Shown: positions 1-6,176 of the stretch, piece by piece
Layout of the letters: every line of letters starts with the position of its first letter
Numbering within the stretch: position 1 is the stretch's first letter
Assembly: GCA_017526725.1 (NCBI GenBank)
Contig: JAFXRA010000274.1
Span: 1-11,829, forward strand
Origin: Candidatus Rifleibacteriota bacterium
GTDB taxonomy: Bacteria; Riflebacteria; Ozemobacteria; Ozemobacterales; Ozemobacteraceae
Length of the DNA: 11,829 nt
Direction: 5' to 3'
Translations under genes and position numbers: made by a program
Notes under the pieces: generated by a model
What the model was told of the DNA's origin: nothing
Database searches by the model: none
The model's input: the letters and a program-made list of their open reading frames with translations, nothing else

Positions 1-256
1 CATCATCATCTTCTTCGTTATTGTTGCCTTTTTCAGCAGTATCTGAATCTTTATTACCTGCGTTCCAGTTAAAAGCAAGCATATCTCCCTTAGTAAAGGT
101 ATTATCGCTAATGATGGTTTTATCTGTTAATTCTGTGGTGGCAGATTCTTTTGCGCCGTATAAATAATGGTTCATTCCGCTATTGTCACTTGATAGAACG
201 ATAGAAGAAAGACCGATAACAGAGGCTACAGATAAAGCTAATATTTTATATTTCAT
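1..256 (-). CDS. Exported acidic-linker protein, family A (partial, C-terminus outside window)
   Basis: The first 85 codons are visible on the minus strand from an ATG at 256, preceded by AAAAGGAAATTTC, which supplies a Shine-Dalgarno site. The product starts with MKYKILALSVASVIGLSS, a Sec-type signal peptide, and continues through a TFTKGDMLAFNWN segment into an Asn/Glu/Asp-rich stretch (N-N-N-E-E-D-D-D) where the window ends. The signal peptide, the DKT..ISD segment and MLAFNWN match the protein encoded at 459-1226 almost residue for residue, and the DNA is also clearly alike, so these two are recent paralogues. By analogy the missing part should hold the rest of an acidic linker and the HxHK...VDPNI domain. 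No function can be assigned. Export and family membership are well supported; everything beyond codon 85 is inference. Confidence 0.85.
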   Translation of the reverse strand, partial: MKYKILALSVASVIGLSSIVLSSDNSGMNHYLYGAKESATTELTDKTIISDNTFTKGDMLAFNWNAGNKDSDTAEKGNNNEEDDD

Positions 257-341
257 GAAATTTCCTTTTATTCCGAATAGTTAGTTCAAGTTATAACCAT
301 CAATACTGAGCAATCGTTAGATTGAGAACAATCATTTTTTT

Positions 342-454
342 AGGGTATAGGGTGTAGGGGGTAGGGATTAGAGAATTGTTTTATAGAAAACTTTGTTTTT
401 TTACTATAACCGTCTTCTCCCTTCTTCCTTTTCCCTAAGCCCTTAGCCCTAGCC
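342..454. repeat. Two opposed heptanucleotide repeat tracts (TAGGGNN) in a gene-free gap
   Basis: In the 202-base gap between two paralogous genes, the plus strand carries GGG runs starting at 343, 350, 357 and 364, an exact 7-base period (TAGGGTA, TAGGGTG, TAGGGGG, TAGGGAT). The minus strand carries the same kind of tract, seen on the plus strand as CCC runs at 433, 440 and 447 (TTCCCTAAG, CCCTTAG, CCCTAG), again with a period of 7. The two tracts face each other across about 66 AT-rich bases and could form an imperfect long hairpin. The plus-strand tract also fits a four-run G-quadruplex pattern (343-366). No gene is visible here. The structure could end transcription of the gene that stops at 459, but no clean terminator is seen. 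Confidence 0.65.
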
Positions 455-458
455 TTTT

Positions 459-1226
459 CTAGATGTTTGGGTCAACCACAAGTGTATTATAAGTAACATT
501 TGTAGCCCCATTTCTAAGAGGGGTGAGAGTAAAAGAAGCCTTTATTTTTCCATTAAAGTAATAGAATTCCATTATTGTCTGTCCATTAACTTTTTTTGAG
601 TTACTCCAGCTCTTACTAGGGGTATTCGTCGTATAGTTAGCTTTACAACTGCCGTTAATATTAACATTACCATTGGCCAGGAAAGAAACAGTATGTTTCA
701 TTTCTATTTCATCACCATAAAAGTAAGTTATATATTCAGTCATTGCCCCCTGTGGGTCTAATTTATTAGTAAGAGTTCTTGCAGGTGCATTCTTATGAAT
801 GTGATATTCAGTTTTTGATACTGGAAGAGACTGATTCTTTTTATCTATTAATGCTTTTATATCAGCAAAACCGCCGCCTTTTGAAGGAGAAGGAGAAGAA
901 GAAGAAGAATCATAGTCATAATCATCGTCTGTTTCATCGTCACTGCTTGATGATTCATCAATGCTTTCATCATCGTAATCTTCTTCATCATCTTCGCTTT
1001 GTTCATCGTAATCTGATTCGTTTTTGCCTGTATTCCAGTTAAAAGCAAGCATATCTCCTTTTGTGAAGGAAATATCGCTAATGCTGGTTTTGTCTGTTGA
1101 TTCTGTGTAGGCAAATTCTTTTCCGCTATATAAGCAATGGTCTATACCAGTATTATCACTTGATAGAACGGTAGAAGAAATTCCAATTACAGAAGCTACA
1201 GATAAAGCTAGTATTTTATATTTCAT
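459..1226 (-). CDS. Exported protein with acidic Ser/Asp linker and family A C-terminal domain
   Basis: This 255-residue protein is not a family I recognise by name. Residues 1-22 form a signal peptide (MKYKILALSVASVIGISS...). Residues 23-70 hold the MLAFNWN segment shared with the partial paralogue at 1-256. Residues 71-116 are a low-complexity linker of Asp, Glu and Ser, ending in a run of serines and SPSPSK. Residues 117-140 contain GGGFADIKALIDKKNQSLP, which the 1274-2092 protein repeats in variant form. Residues 141-255 are the family A domain: HIHKNAP, a KLD motif, YFYGDEI, KHT, NGNVNINGSC with Cys194, TNTPSK, a GKIKASFTLT strand and terminal VDPNI. The strand-rich pattern suggests a small beta domain. 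The start is supported by AAGGAATTTTC before the ATG. The gene lies 47 bases downstream of the 1274-2092 gene and may be co-transcribed with it. It probably acts outside the cytoplasm, and the linker could bind divalent cations (inference). Confidence 0.88.
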   Translation of the reverse strand: MKYKILALSVASVIGISSTVLSSDNTGIDHCLYSGKEFAYTESTDKTSISDISFTKGDMLAFNWNTGKNESDYDEQSEDDEEDYDDESIDESSSSDDETDDDYDYDSSSSSPSPSKGGGFADIKALIDKKNQSLPVSKTEYHIHKNAPARTLTNKLDPQGAMTEYITYFYGDEIEMKHTVSFLANGNVNINGSCKANYTTNTPSKSWSNSKKVNGQTIMEFYYFNGKIKASFTLTPLRNGATNVTYNTLVVDPNI

Positions 1227-1239
1227 GAAAATTCCTTAT

Positions 1240-1274
1240 ATTCCTAATTCCTCACTCCTAATTCCTAATTCTAT
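1240..1274. repeat. Heptanucleotide repeat tract (ATTCCTA) between two family A genes
   Basis: Five consecutive 7-base units can be read on the plus strand: ATTCCTA, ATTCCTC, ACTCCTA, ATTCCTA and ATTCTAT, the last reaching the stop codon of the 1274-2092 gene. On the minus strand the unit is TAGGAAT, which shares the TAGGR core with the TAGGGNN tracts at 342-454. An extra partial unit (ATTCCTT) precedes it at 1231, where it also supplies the Shine-Dalgarno site of the 459-1226 gene. The same heptad type therefore sits at both ends of that gene. Confidence 0.65.
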
Positions 1275-2092
1275 TAGATGTTGTGGTCTATTATATTCAT
1301 CTTATAATCTATATGCCAACGATTGTTTCCTAGAGGTGTAAGAGTGAAAACAGATTTTATTTTCCCTTCAAAAAAAGTGAATTCTGTTATCCATAAATTG
1401 CCTTGTTGTCTTGTATTTGGTACAACTTTATTAGGAGTATTTGTTTTATAATTGGCTTTACAATTTGCATTAATATTGTATGAGCCGTTAGGATAAAAGG
1501 TAAGTGTATGTTTTAATATTATTTCATCGCCATAAAGATAGGTTGTATATTCTTGCACAGAGCCGATAGGATCTAATTTAGTTGTTTCAGTCCTAGGAGG
1601 TATATCCTTATGAATATGAACATCAGATTTTGATTCAGGAAGAGTCGAATTCTTATCTTCCAACTGTGATTTTATATCTCCGAAACCATTACCATTACTT
1701 GGTTCTGAATCTTCGTCACCGTCATCTGTATAATCTGCACCGTCATCGTCATCGTCACCATCATCTGTATCGGCACCAGCTTCATCACCATCGTCGTCGT
1801 CAGAATCATCGCCTTCATTTTCTGAATCATCATCTACTTCTTCATCATCAGAAGTTTCTTCATCTTCATCATCTGTTTCGTCCTCAACATCTTCCTTTTT
1901 AGAGCCTTTTCTTTTATCTTTAGGAAGGTTAAGAGCCAATAGTTTTTCTCCATCAGTTTCAAGAATGTCTTTAGATGATTCGTTCTGAATCAGCAAAGAA
2001 GAGTTTAAATCCAAAACAGTATATATTGGGGCTGAATAGGCACCCAGAGCTATAGATACGAATGCTGCTGTTGCTAATAATTTGTTGTTCAT
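1274..2092 (-). CDS. Exported protein with long Asp-rich linker and family A C-terminal domain
   Basis: I place the start at the ATG at 2092 rather than the in-frame ATG at 2146. It follows AAAGGAT with 6 bases spacing and opens a signal peptide (MNNKLLATAAFVSIALGAYSA), whereas the upstream ATG has no ribosome site and adds a lysine-rich leader of 18 residues. The product is then 272 residues. After the signal peptide comes a GEKLLALNLPKD segment comparable to MLAFNWN in the paralogues. An extremely acidic linker follows (about residues 67-131, mostly D and E with G, A, S and T), then GNGFGDIKSQLEDKNSTLP, then the family A domain: HIHKDIPPR, KLDPIG, YLYGDEI, KHT, NGSYNINANC, TNTPNK, a GKIKSVFTLT strand and terminal IIDHNI. 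Function is unknown. The protein is probably secreted or periplasmic, and the linker is a plausible Ca2+ or Mg2+ binder (inference). Confidence 0.88.
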   Translation of the reverse strand: MNNKLLATAAFVSIALGAYSAPIYTVLDLNSSLLIQNESSKDILETDGEKLLALNLPKDKRKGSKKEDVEDETDDEDEETSDDEEVDDDSENEGDDSDDDDGDEAGADTDDGDDDDDGADYTDDGDEDSEPSNGNGFGDIKSQLEDKNSTLPESKSDVHIHKDIPPRTETTKLDPIGSVQEYTTYLYGDEIILKHTLTFYPNGSYNINANCKANYKTNTPNKVVPNTRQQGNLWITEFTFFEGKIKSVFTLTPLGNNRWHIDYKMNIIDHNI

Positions 2093-2098
2093 ATTTTT

Positions 2099-2105
2099 AT
2101 CCTTT
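2099..2105 (-). promoter_or_regulatory. Ribosome binding site that fixes the start of the 272-residue protein
   Basis: On the minus strand AAAGGAT lies 6 bases before the ATG at 2092. The longer alternative start at 2146 is preceded by CATTAATTATAGCA, which has no purine-rich site. This, together with the signal peptide beginning at 2092, decides the start. Confidence 0.7.
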
Positions 2106-2164
2106 TTCTTTACTTCCCTTTTTAAGGAGCAGAGTTTCTTACCCATTGCTATAATTAATGTCTT

Positions 2165-2331
2165 CTAAAGCCCCTCCTTGAGGAGGGGAATTAAAGGGGT
2201 GGTGACCGAACCAGTGATAAATTTAGTTTAATGTTTAATTCAATGATTTAGAACAATAAATATAAGTTTACTCTAGTTAGGTCACCCTTTCGGTTCCTAC
2301 GGAACCACTTCCCCTCAAGGGGAAGCTTTAG
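2165..2331. mobile_element. MITE-like inverted-repeat element, 167 bases, non-coding
   Basis: The ends are perfect 7-base inverted repeats, CTAAAGC (2165-2171) and GCTTTAG (2325-2331). Just inside each end is a G/C-rich hairpin with a 7-base stem: CCCCTCC-TTGA-GGAGGGG (2171-2188) on the left and CTTCCCC-TCAA-GGGGAAG (2308-2325) on the right. Further in, GGTGACC (2201-2207) matches GGTCACC (2280-2286) in inverted orientation. The right half also holds GGTTCC-TAC-GGAACC (2292-2306). The central 70 bases or so are AT-rich and non-coding. The composition differs sharply from its surroundings. This architecture suggests a small non-autonomous mobile or dispersed repeat. No transposase is present and no clear target-site duplication is seen. 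It may also act as a terminator between the flanking minus-strand genes. Confidence 0.6.
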
Positions 2332-2378
2332 TAATATTCCTTCAGCAATAGTTTAGTATCACTTCTAACTTTCAATTC

Positions 2379-3776
2379 TTAGTCTTCGTCATCATCGCCA
2401 TCAAGATATTTATCTAGATATTCATCAACATCTTCTTCTTCGCTACCATTTTCTTCGCCTTCAAGGTCTTTATGAAGATTCTTTTTGGAGTTATCCCAGA
2501 CACCAATAAAGTGATCTATTGGACAATCTGGTTTGCTTCCGTCGTCAGTAGTCATTTTACGCATAAAATGTCTGACACCGGTGGCACCATCCCCAAAGCT
2601 ATAAAGCATTGTCAGTTCAACATCACCCTTCATAACCTGCTTTGCACACTTAGCTTTGTTATCTTCAAAGTCTTCAGGGACATCGGCAAAAACACAGTTA
2701 CCAAGCTTTTCATAAATATAATTGCTGATTTCTTCGTAATCATTTGAATAGTCTTCAGGCTTATCATTAGGAACATTGAAAGCATAGCAAACCTGAGTAA
2801 GCTTGTTGTTTTCGAAGATATATTCAACTTCTGCAGTATGTTTGCAATAATAACCTTTATAGAAAAGAGAATTACCGGTATCTTCAATTAAAGGCCATTT
2901 AACTGCTTTTTTTACAGTATCCATCTTGTCGCCCCATTTGAAAGGAACAAGGTCTATACATGCGCCTTTATATTTTTTAATCGTAGTATGTTCATCTGAA
3001 GCTTTTTTAGCTTCTTTAGTTTCTGCTTTCTTTTTCTTTGGCTTTTCTTCAGCTTCTTCTTCTTTTTCTTCAGTATTTTTGGTTTCTAAAGATTCGTCAC
3101 CGTCCAATTCTTCTACATCTAAGCCGGCAGCATCCATAACAACAACAGCATGAGAAAGCAGAGGTTCATCAGAACCTTCTTTATAATCTTCATTCTTTTC
3201 AATATAGTGGCTTATTAAGGTTTTATTATTATTTACAAGCCACATATCAGTAAAATTAACTTCACCAGCAGATAACTTTTTTGAATAAGATTCAGCCTTC
3301 TTTTTAAGATTTCTTGGAGATTCTGCCTGAATACAGTATTGAGAGCCATACATATCATTAATATATTGCGATACTCTGACAAATTCTTTAACAGTATCTA
3401 TTGGCTTGGCTTTTTCATTTGTAGAAATAACAACAGAGGCACCATTCAATTTTTTATCTTCGAAAATAAAAACAAGTGCACCTTGAACATCTTTATTCGG
3501 AGAAATAATGATTACTGATTCATCATCCTTCTGGATAATCTGGTCTTTCAACTTTTTGGAAACGGCTTCTAGGCTAGCACCCCATTTAAAGTCTACCAAG
3601 CCATCGCAAGCATGTTTATATTTCTTAATTTTAGCTTCGCTTGCTTTCTTTTCAGCTAATTCTTCGAAGTTTCCCATTTCATCATCAGTTGTTTTTTTAG
3701 ATTTTTTAGCAGCGTACGAAGCAAATGGAAGTAGAGAACAGATTAATGTCAAAATTAAAATCTTTTTGTAAAACAT
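2379..3776 (-). CDS. Exported protein with two tandem copies of the family B domain
   Basis: This 465-residue protein is of no family I can name. Residues 1-22 are a signal peptide (MFYKKILILTLICSLLPFASYA). Two copies of one domain follow: copy 1 from about 50 to 218, starting IKKYKHACDGLVDFKWG, and copy 2 from about 266 to 435, starting IKKYKGACIDLVPFKWG. Each copy then has a V.KK helix, a strand shaped like F(I)FEDKKL / YIFENNKL, and a Y..IS.YI helix. In copy 1 this leads to an MYG turn, a K/S-rich helix and a final strand. The copies are joined by a Lys/Glu-rich linker (about 219-265), and the C-terminus (about 436-465) is strongly acidic. The AC in the opening motif and a cysteine in the helix-turn region recur in both copies, so a disulfide per copy is possible. 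AAAGGG six bases before the ATG supports the start. The single-copy relative is encoded at 4471-5097. Likely extracytoplasmic; function unknown. Confidence 0.9.
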   Translation of the reverse strand: MFYKKILILTLICSLLPFASYAAKKSKKTTDDEMGNFEELAEKKASEAKIKKYKHACDGLVDFKWGASLEAVSKKLKDQIIQKDDESVIIISPNKDVQGALVFIFEDKKLNGASVVISTNEKAKPIDTVKEFVRVSQYINDMYGSQYCIQAESPRNLKKKAESYSKKLSAGEVNFTDMWLVNNNKTLISHYIEKNEDYKEGSDEPLLSHAVVVMDAAGLDVEELDGDESLETKNTEEKEEEAEEKPKKKKAETKEAKKASDEHTTIKKYKGACIDLVPFKWGDKMDTVKKAVKWPLIEDTGNSLFYKGYYCKHTAEVEYIFENNKLTQVCYAFNVPNDKPEDYSNDYEEISNYIYEKLGNCVFADVPEDFEDNKAKCAKQVMKGDVELTMLYSFGDGATGVRHFMRKMTTDDGSKPDCPIDHFIGVWDNSKKNLHKDLEGEENGSEEEDVDEYLDKYLDGDDDED

Positions 3777-3833
3777 TTTTTCCCTTTACGTAATATTAAA
3801 TTCTCATAATAATTTTAAGTTAAAATCATAAAA

Positions 3834-3879
3834 GTCAGAATCAGTTATATTAACTGTTTTCAGACAGTTAGTTTCTGAC
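3834..3879 (-). terminator. Probable terminator hairpin after the 142-residue gene
   Basis: On the minus strand GTCAGAA (complement of 3873-3879) pairs with TTCTGAC (complement of 3834-3840), enclosing a second stem TAACTG/CAGTTA (3851-3856 with 3865-3870). The hairpin is followed by TTTTATGATTTT on the minus strand. It lies 28 bases past the stop codon of the 3908-4336 gene. The interior is loose, so this could instead be a leader structure of the 2379-3776 gene. Confidence 0.45.
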
Positions 3880-3907
3880 AGCCGATAACCTGCATCTGGC
3901 AGCAGAA

Positions 3908-4336
3908 TCAAATATTGGGGTCAACTATTTCTGGGGAATAGTTGACGCTGTAATTTCCATTACCATTATTGGTAATTGTAAAAACAGCTTTGATTTTCCC
4001 CTGAAAATAGTAACAGGTAACTACTGTTTGCCCTTTAGCATTTTTGCTTGTGTTATTCCAGCCTTTATCAGGAGTATTTGTTTTAAAATGAACAGAACAT
4101 CCACCATTAATATTTATTTGTCCATTAGCTAAGAAAGAAACAGTGTGCTTCATTACTATTTCATCACCATAGAAATAAGTATAGTATTCTGTTATCAAAC
4201 CTTTTTCATCTAATTTCTTAGAAAAGCTTTTATGGGGCGCATTTTTATGAACATGATACTGAGCAGCAGAAACAGAAAAAGCTCCAAAAACTACAGATAC
4301 AAAAAGACAAATAGCAAGTAATCTTTTTAAGAACAT
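3908..4336 (-). CDS. Minimal exported family A protein (signal peptide plus domain, no linker)
   Basis: This 142-residue protein is the shortest complete family A member. Residues 1-25 form a signal peptide (MFLKRLLAICLFVSVVFGAF...SAA) and the conserved domain starts almost at once with YHVHKNAPHKSFSKKLDEKG. It continues with YFYGDEIVMKHTVSFLANG, ININGGC (Cys80), FKTNTPDKGW, GQTVVTCYYF (Cys108), GKIKAVFTIT and terminal VDPNI. It lacks the acidic linker and the FGDIK segment of the longer paralogues, which shows that the C-terminal domain is the core unit. GAAAGGG precedes the ATG with suitable spacing. It has its own promoter (4383-4411) and a likely terminator (3834-3879), so it is probably a single-gene transcript. 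Function is unknown; it is predicted to be periplasmic or secreted. Confidence 0.88.
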   Translation of the reverse strand: MFLKRLLAICLFVSVVFGAFSVSAAQYHVHKNAPHKSFSKKLDEKGLITEYYTYFYGDEIVMKHTVSFLANGQININGGCSVHFKTNTPDKGWNNTSKNAKGQTVVTCYYFQGKIKAVFTITNNGNGNYSVNYSPEIVDPNI

Positions 4337-4382
4337 TTTTTACCCTTTCATAAATAGTGAGGTAGGATAATACAACACTTTG

Positions 4383-4411
4383 ATTATAAGGGAAGAATAA
4401 GTTTTTAGCAA
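4383..4411 (-). promoter_or_regulatory. Sigma-70-type promoter for the 142-residue family A gene
   Basis: On the minus strand TTGCTA (4406-4411) and a perfect TATAAT (4383-4388) are separated by 17 bases. The predicted transcript would begin about 40 bases before the ATG at 4336. It sits directly beside the terminator of the upstream gene (4414-4446), which fits independent transcription. Confidence 0.7.
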
Positions 4412-4413
4412 AG

Positions 4414-4446
4414 AAAAAACGCTAGGGAAATCCCAAGCGTTTTTTT
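4414..4446 (-). terminator. Intrinsic terminator of the 4471-5097 gene
   Basis: The sequence AAAAAACGCT-A-GGG-AAAT-CCC-A-AGCGTTTTTTT forms a strong hairpin: an inner GGG/CCC pair, then CGCT/AGCG, then A/T tracts on both sides. It lies 24 bases beyond the stop codon on the minus strand. The A and T tracts on both sides would allow it to work in either direction, although no plus-strand gene needs it. Confidence 0.85.
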
Positions 4447-4470
4447 GCTATATTTTATAAATCTTTCAAC

Positions 4471-5097
4471 TTATTTAGCAGCTTCTTCGCCTTCTGCGCT
4501 AGCAGCGATAGAATTATGCTGAGCAAGAACTAAATGGCAGATAGGTGTGAATACTGTAGCTTTTAAAGTTGTTTCGTCCATTCCTTCAGAATCCATCTTT
4601 GCAGAAAGAATGTGAGAAATAGAATAGTTTTCTTTTTTCCAAACAGTTGAAGCAACGACTTTGCCGTCTTTTATAGCCTGAGCTAATTTAGCAGGATCTT
4701 TAAGAATAGCTTCATCATCAGTAGAAACACCCTGTTCATCAGCTTCTCCGTACATCTGCATGAAAGCTTCATTTATCTTGTTATAATCTTCGATATACTT
4801 AGCAATATCTTCATGGTCATTGATTATGTTAAGAGTAACAGCAACAAGTTTACCATCATCACTGAAAGAATAACAATTCTGTGATTTACCTAAAAATTCA
4901 GAAGTTTCATTGAACATTAATTCTTCATTATGATCAAGAACGAGAGTGCTATCTTTTTCTGAAGCTTTTACTTCTTCCTTAGTAAAACCAAATTTAACAT
5001 CGCCGAAAGCGTTTGGATCCTGTGCTTCTTGAGCAACAACAGCGGTAGAGAGAGAAATTGCAACGATTAAAGCTACAAATAAATTTTTAAAATTCAC
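4471..5097 (-). CDS. Exported protein with one family B domain
   Basis: This 208-residue protein starts with GTG at 5097, preceded by AAAGGGG nine bases upstream. Residues 1-22 are a signal peptide (MNFKNLFVALIVAISLSTAVVA). The rest is one family B domain. It has FGDVKFGFTKEEVK (compare VDFKWGASLEAVSKK in the 465-residue protein), then YSFSDDGKLVAV (compare FIFEDKKLNGASV), an I..YN.INEAFMQMYG helix-turn, an S....L..PAKLA.AIKDGKV helix, VWKKENYSISHIL, and a last strand. The order and spacing of these elements follow copy 1 of the larger protein, so homology is likely although identity is low. The possible disulfide cysteines of the larger protein are not conserved here. It is transcribed alone from a good promoter and ends at a strong terminator. 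Function unknown; probably periplasmic. Confidence 0.88.
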   Translation of the reverse strand: MNFKNLFVALIVAISLSTAVVAQEAQDPNAFGDVKFGFTKEEVKASEKDSTLVLDHNEELMFNETSEFLGKSQNCYSFSDDGKLVAVTLNIINDHEDIAKYIEDYNKINEAFMQMYGEADEQGVSTDDEAILKDPAKLAQAIKDGKVVASTVWKKENYSISHILSAKMDSEGMDETTLKATVFTPICHLVLAQHNSIAASAEGEEAAK

Positions 5098-5131
5098 GAT
5101 AAAATTCCCCTTTCATTTTGGAATGGTTACT

Positions 5132-5159
5132 CTTATACCATAATAAAAAATTTTTTCAA
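5132..5159 (-). promoter_or_regulatory. Sigma-70-type promoter for the 4471-5097 gene
   Basis: On the minus strand TTGAAA (5154-5159) and TATAAG (5132-5137) are separated by 16 bases made largely of an A6-T6 tract. The promoter lies about 35 bases before the GTG start codon and diverges from the ABC operon promoter at 5223-5251. Confidence 0.65.
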
Positions 5160-5222
5160 CTTATTTTTTGTTATTTTTTCTTAACAATAAAAAAAACAAA
5201 ATATGACCAACTAATAAATAAT

Positions 5223-5251
5223 TTGCCACATTTATATTTTTCTAATATACT
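5223..5251 (+). promoter_or_regulatory. Sigma-70-type promoter of the ABC importer operon
   Basis: TTGCCA (5223-5228) and TATACT (5246-5251) are separated by exactly 17 bases, with the start codon at 5290. AGGA at 5277-5280 is the ribosome site. The stretch between this promoter and the divergent one (5160-5222) is dense in A- and T-tracts; no clear operator palindrome stands out. Confidence 0.7.
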
Positions 5252-5289
5252 CTTTCTGTATTAAAAATCTAATAACAGGAATAAAGCAA

Positions 5290-6165
5290 ATGCTAAACAA
5301 AAGAAACGATTGGGGAGCATATCTGTATTTAATGCCTGTAATAATAATATTATTCGCATTTCATGTGCTTCCAATTTTTATGGCGCTAGGCGTAAGCTTC
5401 TATGAATGGGATTTAATCGGGAATCCTGAATTCGTCGGAGCGGGTAATTATACTCGTCTATTTGACGATCCAATGTTCTGGAAATCTATCTGGAACACTA
5501 TTTATTACGCAGCATTGAGTATTCCTCTGACAATATTATTGTCTATGGGTATCGCTATTCTGCTTAATAATCCTATTAAAGGGCTTGGTTTTTACAGAAC
5601 AGCCTATTTCATTCCTGTTGTTACTTCAATAAACGCGGTAGCAATCGTTTGGAACTTTATTTACCATCCTGAGATTGGTCTATTAAATAAAGTCATAGGT
5701 TTATTTGGAATAGCACCTGTTGCCTGGCTGCAGGATCCAAACTGGGCAATGCCGGCAATCATTGTAATGAGTGTTTGGAAAGGCCTTGGCAACAATGTCA
5801 TCATATTTTTGACAGGGCTGCAGAATATTCCAAAGCACCTTTATGAAGCAGCTCGTATAGACGGAGCAAACCGCTGGCAGCAGTTTATTCACATAACCTG
5901 GCCAATGCTTTCGCCAACAACATTCTTTATTTTTACAATGTCAGTAATTGGTTCGTTTCAGGTTTTCTCGCAAGTATATATGATGACTCCACGTGGCGGC
6001 CCATTAAAGAGCACAATGGTTGTTGTCTATTACCTCTACCGCAAAGCTTTTGACCAGTTTGAATTTGGATATGCTTTAGCAATGGCATTTGTTCTTTTCT
6101 TGATTATATTTGCTTGCACTCTATTCAACAAGCTTTATATTGAAAAGAAAGTTCACTATTCTTGA
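5290..6165 (+). CDS. ABC sugar-type importer permease, UgpA/MalF family
   Basis: This 291-residue integral membrane protein is one of two permeases that form the import channel in the cytoplasmic membrane. Six hydrophobic segments are visible, at about residues 10-35, 69-94, 104-125, 154-178, 211-230 and 261-281. The diagnostic EAA loop, which docks with the ATPase, reads YEAARIDGANRWQQF (from residue 185) followed by ITWPMLSP. Length matches the UgpA/LacF type rather than the longer MalF. AGGA with 9 bases spacing precedes the ATG, and it is the first gene of a three-gene operon. Substrate cannot be read from the permease. The downstream UgpB-like binding protein suggests a carbohydrate or a glycerol-phosphate-like compound. 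Confidence 0.93.
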   Translation: MLNKRNDWGAYLYLMPVIIILFAFHVLPIFMALGVSFYEWDLIGNPEFVGAGNYTRLFDDPMFWKSIWNTIYYAALSIPLTILLSMGIAILLNNPIKGLGFYRTAYFIPVVTSINAVAIVWNFIYHPEIGLLNKVIGLFGIAPVAWLQDPNWAMPAIIVMSVWKGLGNNVIIFLTGLQNIPKHLYEAARIDGANRWQQFIHITWPMLSPTTFFIFTMSVIGSFQVFSQVYMMTPRGGPLKSTMVVVYYLYRKAFDQFEFGYALAMAFVLFLIIFACTLFNKLYIEKKVHYS

Positions 6166-6176
6166 GGTGACTAATT

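Noticed and set aside
320..341. Plus-strand terminator (GATTG-AGAA-CAATC followed by a T-run)
   Set aside because: No plus-strand gene lies upstream, and it falls in the upstream region of the minus-strand gene starting at 256. It may be chance or a leader hairpin.
342..454. Telomere-like TTAGGG repeats
   Set aside because: The period is 7, not 6, the units are degenerate, and the tracts are inverted within a bacterial gene cluster. Heptad repeats explain them better.
779..1114. Open frames on both strands inside the 459-1226 gene
   Set aside because: They are low-complexity shadows of the Ser/Asp linker in other frames, without ribosome sites.
1630..1902. Plus-strand histidine-rich open frame of 90 codons
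   Set aside because: It is the antisense of the Asp-rich linker: GAT/GAC codons read backwards give ATC, CAT and CAC. It has no ribosome site and no independent support.
2093..2146. Longer N-terminus for the 272-residue protein (start at 2146)
   Set aside because: It has no ribosome site and would place 18 lysine-rich residues before a good signal peptide. The start at 2092 has a clear AAAGGAT.
2926..3153. Plus-strand hydrophobic Ser/Phe-rich open frame
   Set aside because: It is the antisense of the Lys/Glu-rich linker in the 465-residue protein, and has no start context.
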